From an uncultured Lysobacteraceae bacterium (GTDB taxonomy: Bacteria > Pseudomonadota > Gammaproteobacteria > Xanthomonadales > Rhodanobacteraceae): DNA of 15,066 nt. The stretch spans positions 1 to 15,066 of the forward strand of contig CAMLSI010000066.1 of the NCBI GenBank assembly GCA_946482585.1. Reading direction: 5' to 3'. Position numbers and translations under genes: made by a program. Below are positions 1 to 9,063 of the stretch, one piece after another; the first letter of the stretch is position 1; the number at the start of each line of letters is the position of its first letter. The notes below the pieces were generated by a model, which ran no database searches, was not told the DNA's origin, and saw nothing but the letters and a program-made list of their open reading frames with translations.

Positions 1-1188
1 TTCGATGACGGCGCTGCCGTCGCCGTTCGCGCGCGGCGCGAGCAGGCTCTGGCCGATCGCCTTGAGCACGGTGTCGGCCGCGAGCGTGAAGTGGTCGCCG
101 CTGCCGAGCAGGCGCCCCGTGTCGTCGAGCTGCGTGTATTCGAATTCGATCGCGCTGACCGCGCCGCCACCGAGGATGCGGCGCGGCTGCGCCCATTCGA
201 TCACGGCGACACCTTGGGTCTTCGCGAATTCCTGCTCGGCCCAGGTCGCGCTCATGCTCGCGCTGCCGCGGCGATAGACCAGGGTGACCGACTCGGCGCC
301 GAGCTTCTTGCTCTGCACGGCCGCGTCGATCGCCGTGTTGCCGCCGCCGATGACGACGACGCGGCGGCCGACCGGCATCTGCGAGAAATCGTCGCACTGG
401 CGCAGGTCGGCGATGAAATCGACGGCATTGCGCACACCGGCGAGCGTTTCGCCCTCGATGTCCAGCGCGTTGACACCGGAGAGTCCCAGGCCGAGGAATA
501 CCGCGTCGTAGTCGCGGCGCACGTCGGCGAGATGCAGATTCCCGCCGAGCGCACGATTGCCTTCCCACGCGATGCCGCCGATCGACAGCAGCCATTCGAC
601 TTCGCGCGCGGCGAATTCGAGCACCTTGTATTCGGCGATGCCGTATTCGTTGAGTCCGCCGGGCTTGGGCCGCGCGTCGAAGACCGTGACGTCGTGACCG
701 GCGCGTGCGAGCGCATGCGCGCAGGACAGGCCGGCCGGGCCCGCGCCGATGACCGCGACGCGCCTGCCGGTCGCGGGCGCACGCTCGAACAGCGCCGTGT
801 CGCTGTCGAACACCCAGTCGGTCGCGTAGCGCTGCAGCGCGCCGATCTGCACCGGCTGCGACTCGGCCGTGTTCCGCACGCAGCTGCCTTCGCAGAGGAT
901 CTCGGTCGGACAGACGCGCGCGCACATGCCGCCGAGCACGTTCGCGCCGAGGATGTCGAGCGCCGCGCCGCGCAGATTGTCGGTCGTGATGCGGCGGATG
1001 AAACTCGGGATGTCGATGCCGGTCGGACAGGCCTGGATGCAGGGCGCGTCGTAGCAGTAGTAACAACGTTGAGCCGCGATCAATGCGCTCTGGCGATCGA
1101 GCGGCGGCGATACGTCGTCGAAATTCCGCGCGAGCTGCTCGGAGGACAGACGTCCCGGAGCGATGTCGGCGTGGTCTTTACGGTTCAT
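1..1188 (-). CDS. preT: NAD-dependent dihydropyrimidine dehydrogenase subunit PreT (C-terminus cut by window edge)
   Basis: PreT with PreA reduces uracil and thymine to dihydrouracil and dihydrothymine with NAD(P)H in the cytoplasm; this is the first step of reductive pyrimidine degradation. The 396 visible residues show an N-terminal Fe-S domain with eight cysteines in two groups (C42, C45, C50, C54 and C89, C93, C99, C103), an FAD dinucleotide motif GAGPAG at 148-153, the PreT/GltD-type segment GGLNEYGIAEYK near 177-188, and an NAD(P)H motif GGGNTA at 281-286. E. coli PreT is about 412 aa, so only a short tail should be missing. The ATG at 1188 is preceded by a clear AGGAG site (1194-1198). 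It is the last visible gene of a minus-strand series. preA would be expected just to the left. Family assignment is firm; pyrimidine substrate is inferred from family and neighbours. Confidence 0.93.
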   Translation of the reverse strand, partial: MNRKDHADIAPGRLSSEQLARNFDDVSPPLDRQSALIAAQRCYYCYDAPCIQACPTGIDIPSFIRRITTDNLRGAALDILGANVLGGMCARVCPTEILCEGSCVRNTAESQPVQIGALQRYATDWVFDSDTALFERAPATGRRVAVIGAGPAGLSCAHALARAGHDVTVFDARPKPGGLNEYGIAEYKVLEFAAREVEWLLSIGGIAWEGNRALGGNLHLADVRRDYDAVFLGLGLSGVNALDIEGETLAGVRNAVDFIADLRQCDDFSQMPVGRRVVVIGGGNTAIDAAVQSKKLGAESVTLVYRRGSASMSATWAEQEFAKTQGVAVIEWAQPRRILGGGAVSAIEFEYTQLDDTGRLLGSGDHFTLAADTVLKAIGQSLLAPRANGDGSAVIE

Positions 1189-1357
1189 TCGTTCTCCTGG
1201 GGGCGCCTGGGAGGGAACCATGACGGTGCGCATCGGCCGCCACGAAGAACGGACGAGAGGCGCACGCAGTCGGCGAAAAGGGTCGGGACGGAGCCTGCAG
1301 GCGGCCCTTGCGCCTGCGCAACGCGCTCGGACGAGCGGGCCCGCGTCCCACCCGCTT

Positions 1358-1386
1358 TTTGTAGTCGGATTGTGACGAAGGCGCAA
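1358..1386 (-). promoter_or_regulatory. Possible sigma70-type promoter upstream of preT
   Basis: On the minus strand TTGCGC (1381-1386) and TACAAA (1358-1363) are separated by exactly 17 bases, about 170 bases upstream of the preT start. The -10 matches four of six consensus positions and the -35 only three. The rest of the 1189-1423 gap shows no gene and no terminator. If real, preT has its own promoter in addition to read-through from the genes to its right. Confidence 0.3.
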
Positions 1387-1423
1387 GCGGCGGCGCGCGC
1401 CGTGCGGCGCCGGCTGCCGCCCG

Positions 1424-1537
1424 CTACCCGGTCGTCGAGCCCAGATTGGTGCAGACCGCAGTCGCCGACTCTGCCAGCCCGATAGCCAGCACGCCGGCGA
1501 GCGCCAGAATCGCGATCGTACCGAGAATCACGCTCAT
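1424..1537 (-). CDS. Small hydrophobic protein, 37 aa, single TM segment
   Basis: A 37-codon reading frame starts MSVILGTIAILAL and ends at a TAG in 1424-1426. Residues 3-22 form one uninterrupted hydrophobic, Gly/Ala/Leu/Ile-rich segment that could span the membrane or act as an uncleaved signal anchor. A short polar tail with one Cys (C29) follows. A GAGG site lies 6 bases before the ATG. The frame sits between the two-TM protein gene (39-base gap) and preT on the same strand, so it may be the last gene of that small block. No family is recognised. Its size makes chance possible; the good ribosome binding site, amphipathic layout and placement are the support. Confidence 0.45.
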   Translation of the reverse strand: MSVILGTIAILALAGVLAIGLAESATAVCTNLGSTTG

Positions 1538-1576
1538 GCAAACCTCGCGGGATGTCCGAAGGCCGTTGCAGCGCGG

Positions 1577-2194
1577 TCAGTAGTCGAGCCGGTGTTCGCC
1601 GGGAGCGTCGACGCGCTCGGTACGTCGCAGCGTCTCGCGACTCTTGAGCACGTGCTGCCGGATGCCGAGCTGGCGCATCTGTTTCGCCTTCTGCCAGATG
1701 CGATAGCGGCTGCCCGCGAGCAGGCGCAGGTCGACATTCCAGTCGCCGACGCCATGCAGTCGGCGGAACAGCGTGAACAGCGCCGAACGACCCGGCGTGT
1801 CGCCGCGCTCGCGCACGGAATCGCGAATCGTGAAGCAGAGGAAATGCGACGAGGCGCCGTAGCCCAGCGCGACGTCCTCGATGTCCTTCCACTCGACGAA
1901 ATCGTGCGACTGCCGCACGTCACGCACGCCGTCCACATCCATGGTGACGACCGGCCCCTGATGCCGCCACGCACGCAAGAGCCTCCACGCCGGCAACAGG
2001 GTAACCAGGAGCACCAGGACCGCCGACGGCACGGCAATCGCTTGCAGGCTCACGTGCCAGCTGGCGAGCAGCACGATCGTCCAGTACGCGAGCCATCCCG
2101 CGAAGCCGAGCAGCCCGAGCAGGAAGACGAGCGCACGGACGCGCGAGTAGGGGATTTCGACGACTTCGTGCAGATCGGGCGATTCGGATGTCAT
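1577..2194 (-). CDS. Two-TM membrane protein, STM3941-like
   Basis: The 205-aa product has a short cytoplasmic N-terminus, two strongly hydrophobic segments at about 21-45 and 50-73, then a basic linker (WRLLRAWRH) and a soluble domain. The start of that domain (VVTMDVDGVRDV ... FVEWKDIEDVAL, about 82-110) resembles the PH-like fold of STM3941-type proteins, in which a strand-turn segment 'Gxxxx...W.dI' recurs. The C-terminal 70 residues are rich in Arg and predicted soluble. No catalytic motif is seen and the function is unknown. The ATG at 2194 is the first in frame that keeps both TM segments; the upstream site is weak. It lies 97 bases after the CPBP protease gene on the same strand. Family assignment is tentative; membrane topology is well supported. 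Confidence 0.7.
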   Translation of the reverse strand: MTSESPDLHEVVEIPYSRVRALVFLLGLLGFAGWLAYWTIVLLASWHVSLQAIAVPSAVLVLLVTLLPAWRLLRAWRHQGPVVTMDVDGVRDVRQSHDFVEWKDIEDVALGYGASSHFLCFTIRDSVRERGDTPGRSALFTLFRRLHGVGDWNVDLRLLAGSRYRIWQKAKQMRQLGIRQHVLKSRETLRRTERVDAPGEHRLDY

Positions 2195-2291
2195 GCGGAC
2201 AACGTTCTGCTGGCGGGCGCGATGCGCATCGTCGCAGGAAATACCGCTGCGGCAAACGCGATCCGGAGATGCGGCAGCCGGCGCAGTGCCG

Positions 2292-3107
2292 TCAGCCTCT
2301 CGCGCCCGATCGGTGCCGGAACAGCATCACGACGGTGAGCGCATAGAGCAAGGCCACGATCAGGCCGCTGTCGCCGCCGACGATGTCCCATAGCGCCGCA
2401 TGTGTTCCCGGCTCCGTGAACAGCAGCGCCGGCACCGCAAGCTGGAACAGGAAGTTGTGCGACGCATGCAGCACGGTCGCGACCCAGACCGAACCGGAAC
2501 GCAGGCGGAGCGCGCTCGCGACGAAGCCGATCGCGACGATGCTCGCGGCATAGGCCGCCGCCAGGAGCCAGATCCGGTCGGTGGCGTAGAAACTGCCGAA
2601 CGCGATCAGCGGCAGGTGCCATGCGGCCCAGACCAGTCCGCTCAGCAGATACGGATACGGCAAGCCCGCGGCGATCATCCGCGGCAGCAGGAAGCCGCGC
2701 CAGCCCAGTTCCTCGCCGAATGCGCCGAACAGTCCGACCGCGAGCATGGGCAGCAAGACCGGCGCGATGCGGCGCAGGCCGTCGGCGTCGACCGGCGCGA
2801 ACGCGCGGATGTCGAGCAACGCGCACAGCGCGCCGGTCGCGAGCGCGAGCAGCAGCGGAACGACAACGGCCAGCACGTAGTACCGGGGCCTGCCGACAGC
2901 GAAACCCACATCGTCGAAGCCCAGCCGCAACACCCGTCTCACGGCGATCGAGACCAGCCCCGGCAACCACATGAGCACGACGAGGCCCGCGAGTCCGAAG
3001 CGCGCGACACCGCCATTGACGATGAGCGCCGCCTCGTACCCCCAGCTGAGCGACAGGACCAGAACGACGAACAGGACTATCGGCGTGGTGGCGGTGACCG
3101 GCTTCAT
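2292..3107 (-). CDS. CPBP-family intramembrane glutamic endopeptidase
   Basis: The 271-aa protein is mostly hydrophobic, with about seven or eight candidate membrane segments, and carries the three CPBP (Abi/CAAX-like) motifs: EExxxR as EELGWR at 132-137, a second motif ending in H164 (WAAWHLP), and HxxxN as HASHN at 214-218. The usual first residue of motif 2 is Phe; here it is Trp160. Members of this family are membrane proteases, some involved in CAAX-like processing, bacteriocin self-immunity or sigma-factor signalling. The substrate here is unknown. The frame is open further upstream to 3233, but that extension is Arg-rich and overlaps the preceding gene, so the ATG at 3107 (MKPVTATTP, leading straight into TM1) is chosen. 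It follows the secreted-protein gene by 28 bases. Confidence 0.85.
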   Translation of the reverse strand: MKPVTATTPIVLFVVLVLSLSWGYEAALIVNGGVARFGLAGLVVLMWLPGLVSIAVRRVLRLGFDDVGFAVGRPRYYVLAVVVPLLLALATGALCALLDIRAFAPVDADGLRRIAPVLLPMLAVGLFGAFGEELGWRGFLLPRMIAAGLPYPYLLSGLVWAAWHLPLIAFGSFYATDRIWLLAAAYAASIVAIGFVASALRLRSGSVWVATVLHASHNFLFQLAVPALLFTEPGTHAALWDIVGGDSGLIVALLYALTVVMLFRHRSGARG

Positions 3108-3135
3108 CGCGTCGGCTCTGCGGCGGTCCGCCGCG

Positions 3136-3528
3136 CTATCGCAGTGACGCCGGCGTCCAGTCAAGGAGCTCCACGCCTTCGTTCGACACGCCGTCGGCGC
3201 TGACGACGATCGCGCGATAGATGCCGAGCGCATCGCCGACGTGAAGGGATCGCCGCGCCACGCCGGGTACGCTCAGCGTGAACGCGATGGACCGGCCCAG
3301 GTAGTCGGTACCGTCGACATAGCTGGACACTTCTCCCCTGCGTCGCTCCTCGACCGACTCGACGCGGAGCGACACCGCGACCGAATGCCCCTCGGCATCC
3401 GCCTTCGGCTCCGTGGCGATGCGGCCGTGCAGTTCGCAGAACTCGAAATGCGAGGCGCCTGCGGACGCCGGAACGGCCAGCGACAGCATCGTCGCGACGG
3501 CGATGCCGGCATCTCGGCGAGCGCGCAT
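3136..3528 (-). CDS. Secreted hypothetical protein, 130 aa
   Basis: The product begins with a basic n-region (MRARRDAG), a hydrophobic core (IAVATMLSLAVP) and a plausible signal peptidase I site around ASAGA/SHF, giving a mature protein of about 105 residues. The mature part starts SHFEFCELHG, is predicted mainly beta, and has one cysteine (C31), so no internal disulphide is expected. No family is recognised. The ATG lies only 6 bases after the stop of the N-carbamoyl amino acid hydrolase gene, with no strong site of its own. Expression is therefore probably coupled to the hydrolase. This spacing is striking because a periplasmic or exported product is an unusual partner for a cytoplasmic pyrimidine catabolic enzyme. 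The mirror ORFs on both strands here have implausible composition. Confidence 0.75.
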   Translation of the reverse strand: MRARRDAGIAVATMLSLAVPASAGASHFEFCELHGRIATEPKADAEGHSVAVSLRVESVEERRRGEVSSYVDGTDYLGRSIAFTLSVPGVARRSLHVGDALGIYRAIVVSADGVSNEGVELLDWTPASLR

Positions 3529-3534
3529 GGGCGA

Positions 3535-4791
3535 CTACCCCGCCCGTCCCAGCATCGCGTGCAGCAGCACGTTCGCACCGGCCTCGATCCATTCCGGCGT
3601 CGCGTCCTCGATCTCGTTGTGGCTGATGCCGCCGATGCAGGGCACGAACACCATCGCGGTCGGCGCGACCTGCGCGAGATAGCAGGCGTCGTGGCCGGCG
3701 CCGGAGACGATGTCGCGATGCGAATAGCCGAAGCGCTCCGCGGCCGCGCGCACCGAGTTCACGCAGTCCGTGTCGAATGCGACCGGCGCGTAGTAGAAGA
3801 TCTGCTCGAGCTTCGACACGTCGACCTTGGCGTCGGACGCAGCGGCGGCGATGCCGGCGCGCAGCTCCGCATCCATCTGCGCGAGCACGGCGTCTTCCGG
3901 ATGGCGCAGGTCGACGGTGAAGAATACACGGCCCGGAATCACGTTGCGCGAGTTCGGATGCACCTGCAGCATGCCGACGGTCGCGCAGGCGTACGGCGCG
4001 TACTTGTGGCCGATCGCATTGACGAGCTGGATCACTTTCGCCGCGCCGAGCAGCGCATCGCGGCGGCGCGGCATCGGCGTCGGACCCGCATGCGATTCCT
4101 GTCCGGTGAGCACGACCTCGTACCAGCGCTGGCCCTGTGCCGCATGCACCACGCCGATCGTGGTCGCTTCGGTCTCGAGGATCGGTCCCTGCTCGATATG
4201 CAGCTCGAATGCCGCATGGATGGCGCGGCCGCCGACCGGGAGATCGCCCGCATAGCCGATGCGCGCGAGCTCCTCGCCCATGGTCTTGCCGTCGACGTCG
4301 GCGCGCGAGAGACCGTAGTCGAGCGTGAACACGCCGGCGAACACGCCCGAGGAAACCATCGCGGGCGCGAAGCGCGAACCTTCCTCGTTGGTCCAGATCA
4401 CGACTTCGATCGGGTGGCGCGTGACGATGCCGTGGTCGTTGAGCGTGCGGATGACTTCGAGTCCGCCGAGCACGCCGTAGATGCCGTCGAACTTGCCGCC
4501 GGTGGGCTGCGAGTCCGCATGCGATCCGGTGATCACCGGCGGAAGACTGTCGTCGCTGCCCGCGCGGCGCGCGAACACGTTGCCCATCCTGTCGATGCCG
4601 ATCGTACAGCCGGCCTCTTTCGCCCAGCGCACGAACAGGTCGCGCCCCTGCTTGTCGAGATCGGTCAGCGCGAGCCGGCAGACGCCGCCTTTCGGCGTCG
4701 CGCCGATCTGCGCCATCTCCATGAGACTGTCCCAGAGACGGCGGCCGTTGACGCGAGCCAGTTCGACGGAAGTTTGAAGCGCGGCGTTCAT
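3535..4791 (-). CDS. Zn-dependent N-carbamoyl-beta-alanine / N-carbamoyl-L-amino acid amidohydrolase
   Basis: The 418-aa protein belongs to the M20-fold HyuC/beta-ureidopropionase/allantoate amidohydrolase family. Predicted metal ligands are all present: H91 (GSHAD), D102 (GGKFDG), E136/E137 (NEEGSRF), H198 (ELHIEQG) and H391 (GISHNEIE). The dimerisation/substrate region includes QESHAGPTPM at 231-240 and NSRNVIPG at 280-287. The form GSHADSQPTGGKFDG is the kind seen in bacterial beta-ureidopropionases. With preT and the beta-alanine aminotransferase nearby, the likely reaction is N-carbamoyl-beta-alanine to beta-alanine, CO2 and ammonia (third step of reductive pyrimidine degradation). Allantoate or carbamoyl-L-amino acid hydrolysis are alternatives. 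The ATG at 4791 has a GGAG site (4798-4801). The longer open frame to 4983 runs through a structured intergenic element and is rejected. Confidence 0.92.
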   Translation of the reverse strand: MNAALQTSVELARVNGRRLWDSLMEMAQIGATPKGGVCRLALTDLDKQGRDLFVRWAKEAGCTIGIDRMGNVFARRAGSDDSLPPVITGSHADSQPTGGKFDGIYGVLGGLEVIRTLNDHGIVTRHPIEVVIWTNEEGSRFAPAMVSSGVFAGVFTLDYGLSRADVDGKTMGEELARIGYAGDLPVGGRAIHAAFELHIEQGPILETEATTIGVVHAAQGQRWYEVVLTGQESHAGPTPMPRRRDALLGAAKVIQLVNAIGHKYAPYACATVGMLQVHPNSRNVIPGRVFFTVDLRHPEDAVLAQMDAELRAGIAAAASDAKVDVSKLEQIFYYAPVAFDTDCVNSVRAAAERFGYSHRDIVSGAGHDACYLAQVAPTAMVFVPCIGGISHNEIEDATPEWIEAGANVLLHAMLGRAG

Positions 4792-4812
4792 GGCAGGCTC
4801 CGGCAGTGGCGG

Positions 4813-4918
4813 CCCTCCCCTTCGAGGGGAAGGTACAGGTGGGGATGAGTGTCGTGGCAACCCCGCCCTTCCCGGTGGCGAAAGGTCGCCGCTCTGAACC
4901 GAAGGTTCAGGCGACCTT
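4813..4918. repeat. Structured intergenic element with two stem-loops (candidate dispersed repeat)
   Basis: The 223-base gap between the dehydrogenase stop and the hydrolase start holds two clear inverted repeats. The first (4813-4833) has a perfect inner stem TCCCCT/AGGGGA around TCG, extended by CC/GG across one mismatch. The second (4882-4918) has an outer 8-bp stem AAGGTCGC/GCGACCTT, a four-base bulge on one side, and an inner 7-bp stem CTGAACC/GGTTCAG around GAA. Neither is followed by a T-run on the transcribed (minus) strand, so they are not classic terminators. Poly-C/poly-G hairpins of this kind are common in dispersed intergenic repeats; copy number cannot be judged from one window. 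Confidence 0.55.
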
Positions 4919-5014
4919 GAACGCCCAACGGGCCGGACGGGTCGGGTGGAAATGGGTATCGGCGGACCGAACGGACTTCCCATCGAAGCGAGCGTCGCAT
5001 GCTCACAAATCCGC

Positions 5015-6517
<1,503 letters not shown>

Positions 6518-6572
6518 GGTGTTCTCCTTGCGCCGCGCCCGCAGTCGGGCCGGCGCGCTGTAGTCGCGATAC

Positions 6573-7928
6573 TCAGGCCACCGCGCGGATACACGCGCGC
6601 ACGCCTTCGATCATCTGGTCGAGTTCCGCATCGGTCGTGATGACCGGCGGCGCCATCGCAATCGTGTCGCCGGTGAAGCGCAGCAGCAACCCGCGCTTGA
6701 GGCCTTCCTCGAACAGGCGCAGACCGCGCAGGCCGACCTGACCCGGCAGCGACGAGAGTTCGACCGCGGCCGCCGCGCCGCAGTTGCGGATGTCGATGAC
6801 GTTGGGTTCGCCCTTGAGCGTGTGCACGGCGTCTTCGATCTTGCGGCCGAGCTCGGCGAAGCGCTGCGGCACGGCGTCGGCGTGCAGGATGTCGAGCGTC
6901 GCATGCGCCGCGGCGACCGCGAGCGCATGCGCGGAATAGGTATACCCGTGGAACAGTTCCACCATGTACTCCGGCCCCTGCATGAAAGTGCCGTAGATCG
7001 CATCGGTCGCGATCACGCCGCCCATGGGCACCGTGCCGTTGTTGACGCACTTGGCGAACGTGATGAGATCCGGCGTCGCACCGAACACCTGCGCGCCGAA
7101 CCAGTCGCCCATGCGGCCGAAGCCGCAGATGACCTCGTCGAAGATCAGCAGGATGCCGTGCCGGGTGCAGATCTCGCGCAGGCGCTGCAGGTACCCCTGC
7201 GGCGGCACGACCACGCCGACCGACCCCTGCATGGGCTCGACGATGACCGCGGCGATCGTCGACGCATCGTGCAGCGCGACCAGGCGCTCGAGTTCGTCGG
7301 CGAGGTGCGCGCCCCAGCCCGGCTGGCCGCGCGAGAACGCCATTTCCTTGAGATTGTGCGTATGCGGCAGGTGGTCGACGCCGGGCAGCATCAGCGGCGC
7401 GAACATCTTGCGGTTGGCGACCATCCCGCCGGCGGAAATGCCGGCGATGCCGACGCCGTGGTAGCCCTTTTCGCGACCGATGATGCGCGTGCGCGAGGCA
7501 TCGCCGCGCAGGCGGTGATACGCGATCGCGATCTTGACCGCGGTGTCGACGGCTTCGGAACCCGAGTTCGTGAAGAACACGCGGTTGAGATCGCCCGGCG
7601 CGACCTCGGCGATGCGCTCGGCGAGGCGGAAGGTCTCGGGACTCGCGACCTGGAATGCGGGAATGTAGTCGGCGCGATCGAGCTGCGCCTTCACCGCCTC
7701 GACGATGCGCGGATCGCGATGGCCGAGCGAGGAACACCAGAGACCGGAAAGACAGTCGAACAGGCGCTGGCCTTCGACCGTCGTGTAGTACGCGCCTTCC
7801 GCGCCGACGAGCAGGCGGTCCAGCGGTTTGTGCTGCTTGAAGTAACGGTTGTGCGTGAACGGCATCCAGTACGGGTCGAGGTTCAGCTCCGACTCGGAGG
7901 CGGCCGTTGCGATCGCGGCGGAATTCAT
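6573..7928 (-). CDS. Omega-amino acid:pyruvate aminotransferase (beta-alanine type), class III PLP enzyme
   Basis: The 451-aa protein is a class III aminotransferase close to bacterial beta-alanine:pyruvate transaminases (BauA/AptA type). It shows the substrate-pocket start [12 protein letters not shown] (18-29), the PLP phosphate motif NSGSEA (121-126), the aromatic stack region GYHG (155-158), the pyridine-N aspartate in LIFDEV (D264), and the Schiff-base lysine in [10 protein letters not shown] (K293). Expected reaction: beta-alanine plus pyruvate to malonate semialdehyde plus alanine; beta-aminoisobutyrate may also serve. The semialdehyde dehydrogenase encoded next takes the product. The ATG at 7928 is chosen because the open frame upstream has Arg/Pro-rich junk composition; a weak AGGA lies 10 bases before it. 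It is the first gene of the minus-strand series, so the promoter should be in 7929-8384. Confidence 0.93.
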   Translation of the reverse strand: MNSAAIATAASESELNLDPYWMPFTHNRYFKQHKPLDRLLVGAEGAYYTTVEGQRLFDCLSGLWCSSLGHRDPRIVEAVKAQLDRADYIPAFQVASPETFRLAERIAEVAPGDLNRVFFTNSGSEAVDTAVKIAIAYHRLRGDASRTRIIGREKGYHGVGIAGISAGGMVANRKMFAPLMLPGVDHLPHTHNLKEMAFSRGQPGWGAHLADELERLVALHDASTIAAVIVEPMQGSVGVVVPPQGYLQRLREICTRHGILLIFDEVICGFGRMGDWFGAQVFGATPDLITFAKCVNNGTVPMGGVIATDAIYGTFMQGPEYMVELFHGYTYSAHALAVAAAHATLDILHADAVPQRFAELGRKIEDAVHTLKGEPNVIDIRNCGAAAAVELSSLPGQVGLRGLRLFEEGLKRGLLLRFTGDTIAMAPPVITTDAELDQMIEGVRACIRAVA

Positions 7929-8384
7929 GCGGGTTCGGTCCTGATGGTCGTGCGGGCGAGCTGGATGGTGCCGCAAGGGCACCGCGTCCGTCTGCGCACC
8001 GGGGAGTTGCGCGTCTGCCGGGCCGCCGGAAAACGGTGCTGCCGTCTCCGGGCGGCGACCGCGCCAGGTCGTGGGACTGCGCGGCTGAAACTTTGCGTGC
8101 CGCGGACTGCCTGCCGCAGCACAGCCGGCGAGACCGTTTCGCCGACCGGGCACCGAGCGTTGCACTACGCGCGAACGGATGCAAGCGGCGAAGCAATGCT
8201 GCCGCGGCGGCCGCCTTGCTGCGCCGGTTCGCCCCGCAGACCCCGCCCGTCAGCCGGCCCCTCGGGAGTGGCAGCCATTCCGCGGCCGGTGCGGCTCGCA
8301 CGCGTCGGCGGCACGCAGGGCAACCGCCGCGGCGGTGCGGACGCCGGCAATTCGCGTCCTGGAAACCCGCGGATCTGCGCTTTG
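7929..8384. other. Long divergent intergenic region (no intact gene)
   Basis: This stretch of about 456 bases separates the leftward pyrimidine series from the rightward hairpin/pseudogene. All open frames here are Arg/Ala/Pro-rich and lack ribosome binding sites. It should hold the promoter of the aminotransferase-led series, but I cannot pick a convincing -35/-10 pair. A perfect 14-bp palindrome ACCGCCGCGGCGGT lies at 8323-8336; it is pure GC and may be chance. Confidence 0.5.
7967..7983. promoter_or_regulatory. Short inverted repeat in the aminotransferase leader
   Basis: GGTGCC and GGCACC form a perfect 6-bp inverted repeat around GCAAG, 39-55 bases upstream of the aminotransferase start. 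It could be an operator half-site pair or a leader hairpin. At this GC content a 6-bp repeat can arise by chance, so it is recorded only as a candidate. Confidence 0.25.
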
Positions 8385-8411
8385 TCCGTCTGCCCGCACC
8401 GGGCAGACGGA
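8385..8411 (+). promoter_or_regulatory. Perfect 12-bp-stem inverted repeat overlapping a Shine-Dalgarno
   Basis: TCCGTCTGCCCG (8385-8396) and CGGGCAGACGGA (8400-8411) are exact reverse complements around the 3-base loop CAC. The 3' arm ends in GGA, which is the first part of a GGAGGAG ribosome binding site (8409-8415) for the ATG at 8420. No T-run follows on either strand, so this is not an intrinsic terminator. It is either an operator for a dimeric repressor or an RNA hairpin that would partly hide the ribosome binding site. Confidence 0.6.
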
Positions 8412-8419
8412 GGAGTCCC

Positions 8420-8816
8420 ATGCGATTCCTGTCAGCCTTGCTGCTGTGCGCCGCCGGCATCGGTGCCGCCTCCACCGTCGCCGCGGACGACGTTGTCCGC
8501 GACGCCCGCTTCATATGTTCCCGACCTCTCCGCACCGCCGTCGCAGGCGCAACTGGCGCGAGCGCGGCGTCGCGACGCCGCGTTCCGGCCTGGAATCCCA
8601 CGCCATGCTCACTAGCGTCGACCGGCGCAGCGGAGAGCTGAAAGCCAACGAGCTCGTGCGGTACGAAGCCGGCAGTCGCACGCACGACTCCGGATTCACC
8701 GATCTGGTCGTCCGGGAAAAAGGCGCCTACATCGCCACTGGTTTCGTTCGCGTGCCCCTTGGTCCGCCCCTGCCTGGACGTCACAGGCCGCGACAGCAGG
8801 ACTCAAGGTGAACTGA
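8420..8816 (+). pseudogene. Frameshifted gene for a secreted protein (relic, about 130 codons)
   Basis: A strong GGAGGAG site and ATG at 8420 open onto a clean signal peptide (MRFLSALLLCAAGIGAASTVAA). That frame then turns to Arg/Pro-rich text and stops at 8641. Coding-like protein sequence continues in other frames: YVPDLSAPPSQAQLARA at about 8510-8560 (second frame), then SVDRRSGELKANELVRYEAG and FTDLVVREKGAYIATGFVRV over about 8606-8752 (third frame), then WTSQAATAGLKVN with a TGA at 8814-8816 (second frame again). The third-frame piece keeps high G/C at third positions. Three small frame changes therefore join into one plausible exported protein. No family is recognised. An alternative is a functional 73-aa product from the first frame, which I think less likely. 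Confidence 0.5.
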
Positions 8817-9012
8817 GCCGCAGTCCGGAGCGCCCGGCGCAGCGGTCGGGTCCGGGCTCACGGCTCACGGCCGCCACCGAGGCCGCGCCGCACAGGCCGG
8901 GGTGGATTCGGGCCGGACGCGACGGAATCCGCGGCGCCCACGCGCGCGGAGAATCCGTCGCAATCGACCGCGCGGGACAGGTCGTACGGACCGCAGCGGA
9001 CCGCGGCGTCCC

Positions 9013-9026
9013 GGCACTCTGCATGC
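9013..9026 (+). promoter_or_regulatory. Possible sigma54-type promoter for codA
   Basis: GG (9013-9014), ten bases, GC (9025-9026) gives the sigma54 spacing, with CGGCAC around the -24 element and ATGCT around the -12 element. The codA start would lie about 26 bases after the expected transcription start. Nitrogen-linked control would fit a pyrimidine scavenging gene. The match is imperfect in both elements. The remainder of the 8817-9063 gap shows nothing else. Confidence 0.28.
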
Positions 9027-9063
9027 TACGGTTCGCTTCGGTTCTTTTCTGAGTCTCCCCGCC

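Noticed and set aside
91..1485. Long plus-strand ORF opposite preT (464 codons)
   Set aside because: Mirror frame of a GC-rich gene; Arg/Ala/Asp-rich composition, no domain, while the opposite strand has clear PreT motifs.
4792..4983. N-terminal extension of the carbamoyl hydrolase to an upstream start
   Set aside because: It would translate through the two-hairpin intergenic element, giving Pro/Arg-rich sequence; the start at 4791 has a good ribosome binding site and gives the family length.
6822..8615. Plus-strand ORF of 597 codons across the aminotransferase
   Set aside because: Shadow of the aminotransferase for most of its length; only its last segment overlaps the relic described at 8420-8816.
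8420..8816. Programmed frameshifting as an explanation for the split frames
   Set aside because: No slippery heptamer and three changes in different directions; decay is simpler.
8902..9063. 54-residue N-terminal extension of CodA
   Set aside because: Arg-rich, unlike CodA; family start matches the ATG at 9064.
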